Shown here: one piece after another, positions 5,839 to 6,086 of the stretch
How positions within the stretch are numbered: the stretch's first letter is position 1
How the letters are laid out: each line of letters starts with the position of its first letter
Assembly: GCA_024225895.1 (NCBI GenBank)
Contig: JAAEMC010001116.1
Location: 1-6,086 of the forward strand
Source: Desulfobacteraceae bacterium
GTDB taxonomy: Bacteria > Desulfobacterota > Desulfobacteria > Desulfobacterales > Desulfobacteraceae
Direction of reading: 5' to 3'
Length of the DNA: 6,086 bases
The notes under the pieces: generated by a model
Seen by the model: the letters and a program-made list of their open reading frames with translations, nothing else
Told to the model about the DNA's origin: nothing
Database searches by the model: none
Translations under genes and position numbers: made by a program

Positions 5839-6086
5839 TTATTCCCCACTGACGCCTCGCAAGAAAAGATCTACTAGAGGATCTGCCATTGAAACCAGAT
5901 CATATCGTCCGCCTGCGGATACCCATGTATTGATAACACCCTCGACAGAGCCCAGGATAAATCGCTTCACAAGACCTACAAAAAGATCTTGCCGCATGGA
6001 TCCTTCGATTTGCCCCTGTTCAATAATGTCGGACAACAGATCCAGATACATTTTCGAAATATCTTTGATCTGGGATTCAATATCCC
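5839..6086 (-). CDS. TetR/AcrR-family transcriptional regulator, C-terminal fragment (5' end outside window)
   Basis: About 81 codons of the C-terminal ligand-binding and dimerisation domain are visible. The frame is open through 6086, so the gene starts outside the window; the internal ATG at 6051 is not the true start. The helix-turn-helix end is not seen, so the call rests on the C-terminal pattern: a helix with IIEQGQIEGSMRQD, then LVKRFILGSVEGVINTWVSAG, then RYDLVSMADPLVDLFLRGV near the end. This order (EGQxEGxxRxD, GxxxGVxxxW, YDL, LVDLFLRG) is characteristic of TetR regulators related to FadR/YsiA of fatty-acid degradation. Its stop is 130 bp before the EMO gene on the same strand. Control of the downstream EMO-etfBA genes by an acyl-CoA-type ligand is a reasonable inference but is not shown by the sequence. 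Confidence 0.85.
   Translation of the reverse strand, partial: DIESQIKDISKMYLDLLSDIIEQGQIEGSMRQDLFVGLVKRFILGSVEGVINTWVSAGGRYDLVSMADPLVDLFLRGVSGE

Noticed and set aside
5839..6051. The ATG at 6051 as the start of a 70-residue small protein
   Set aside because: The frame stays open to the window edge and the protein matches the C-terminal end of a TetR regulator, so the real start is outside the window.

Overview
The window looks like a chromosomal segment of an anaerobic, probably sulfate-reducing bacterium of the Desulfobacterota (Desulfobacteraceae-like). This is an inference from gene content and protein style: a membrane HdrD-like ETF:menaquinone oxidoreductase next to etfBA, many acidic residues, a CheW paired with an NtrC-type regulator, and moderate GC by eye. 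All six genes are on the minus strand, so transcription runs from high to low coordinates. Nothing mobile, no RNA gene and no CRISPR was seen, and no stretch over 300 bases lacks a gene.

Region A (6086 to about 1754) is an electron-transfer unit. It starts with the C-terminal end of a TetR-family regulator that is cut by the window edge. A 130-bp AT-rich gap follows, with repeated TGAATAT motifs that may be operator half-sites. Then come a 687-residue membrane iron-sulfur oxidoreductase of the EMO type (EtfAB:menaquinone oxidoreductase), a 65-nt gap holding a 12-bp hairpin, etfB and etfA. etfB and etfA are separated by two bases, with the etfA ribosome-binding site inside etfB. A 14-bp perfect hairpin with a T-rich tail ends the unit. 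The likely pathway is: acyl-CoA dehydrogenases reduce EtfAB, EtfAB passes electrons to the cytoplasmic Fe-S/CCG part of EMO, and these cross the heme b membrane part to menaquinone. The TetR protein probably senses acyl-CoA or a related signal, which is inference from its resemblance to fatty-acid regulators and its position.

Region B (about 1721 to 1) is a signalling unit: a long leader with a possible sigma-70 promoter, a stand-alone CheW, and an NtrC-type sigma-54 response regulator that runs off the left edge before its DNA-binding domain. This regulator has a complete receiver and intact ATPase motifs, but the sigma-54 contact loop reads GAFAGA instead of GAFTGA.

I see no wholly new system here. 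The points most worth a second look are the loss of all cysteines in the first CCG domain of the EMO protein, the GAFAGA loop, the CheW/sigma-54 regulator pairing, and the hairpin between EMO and etfB.
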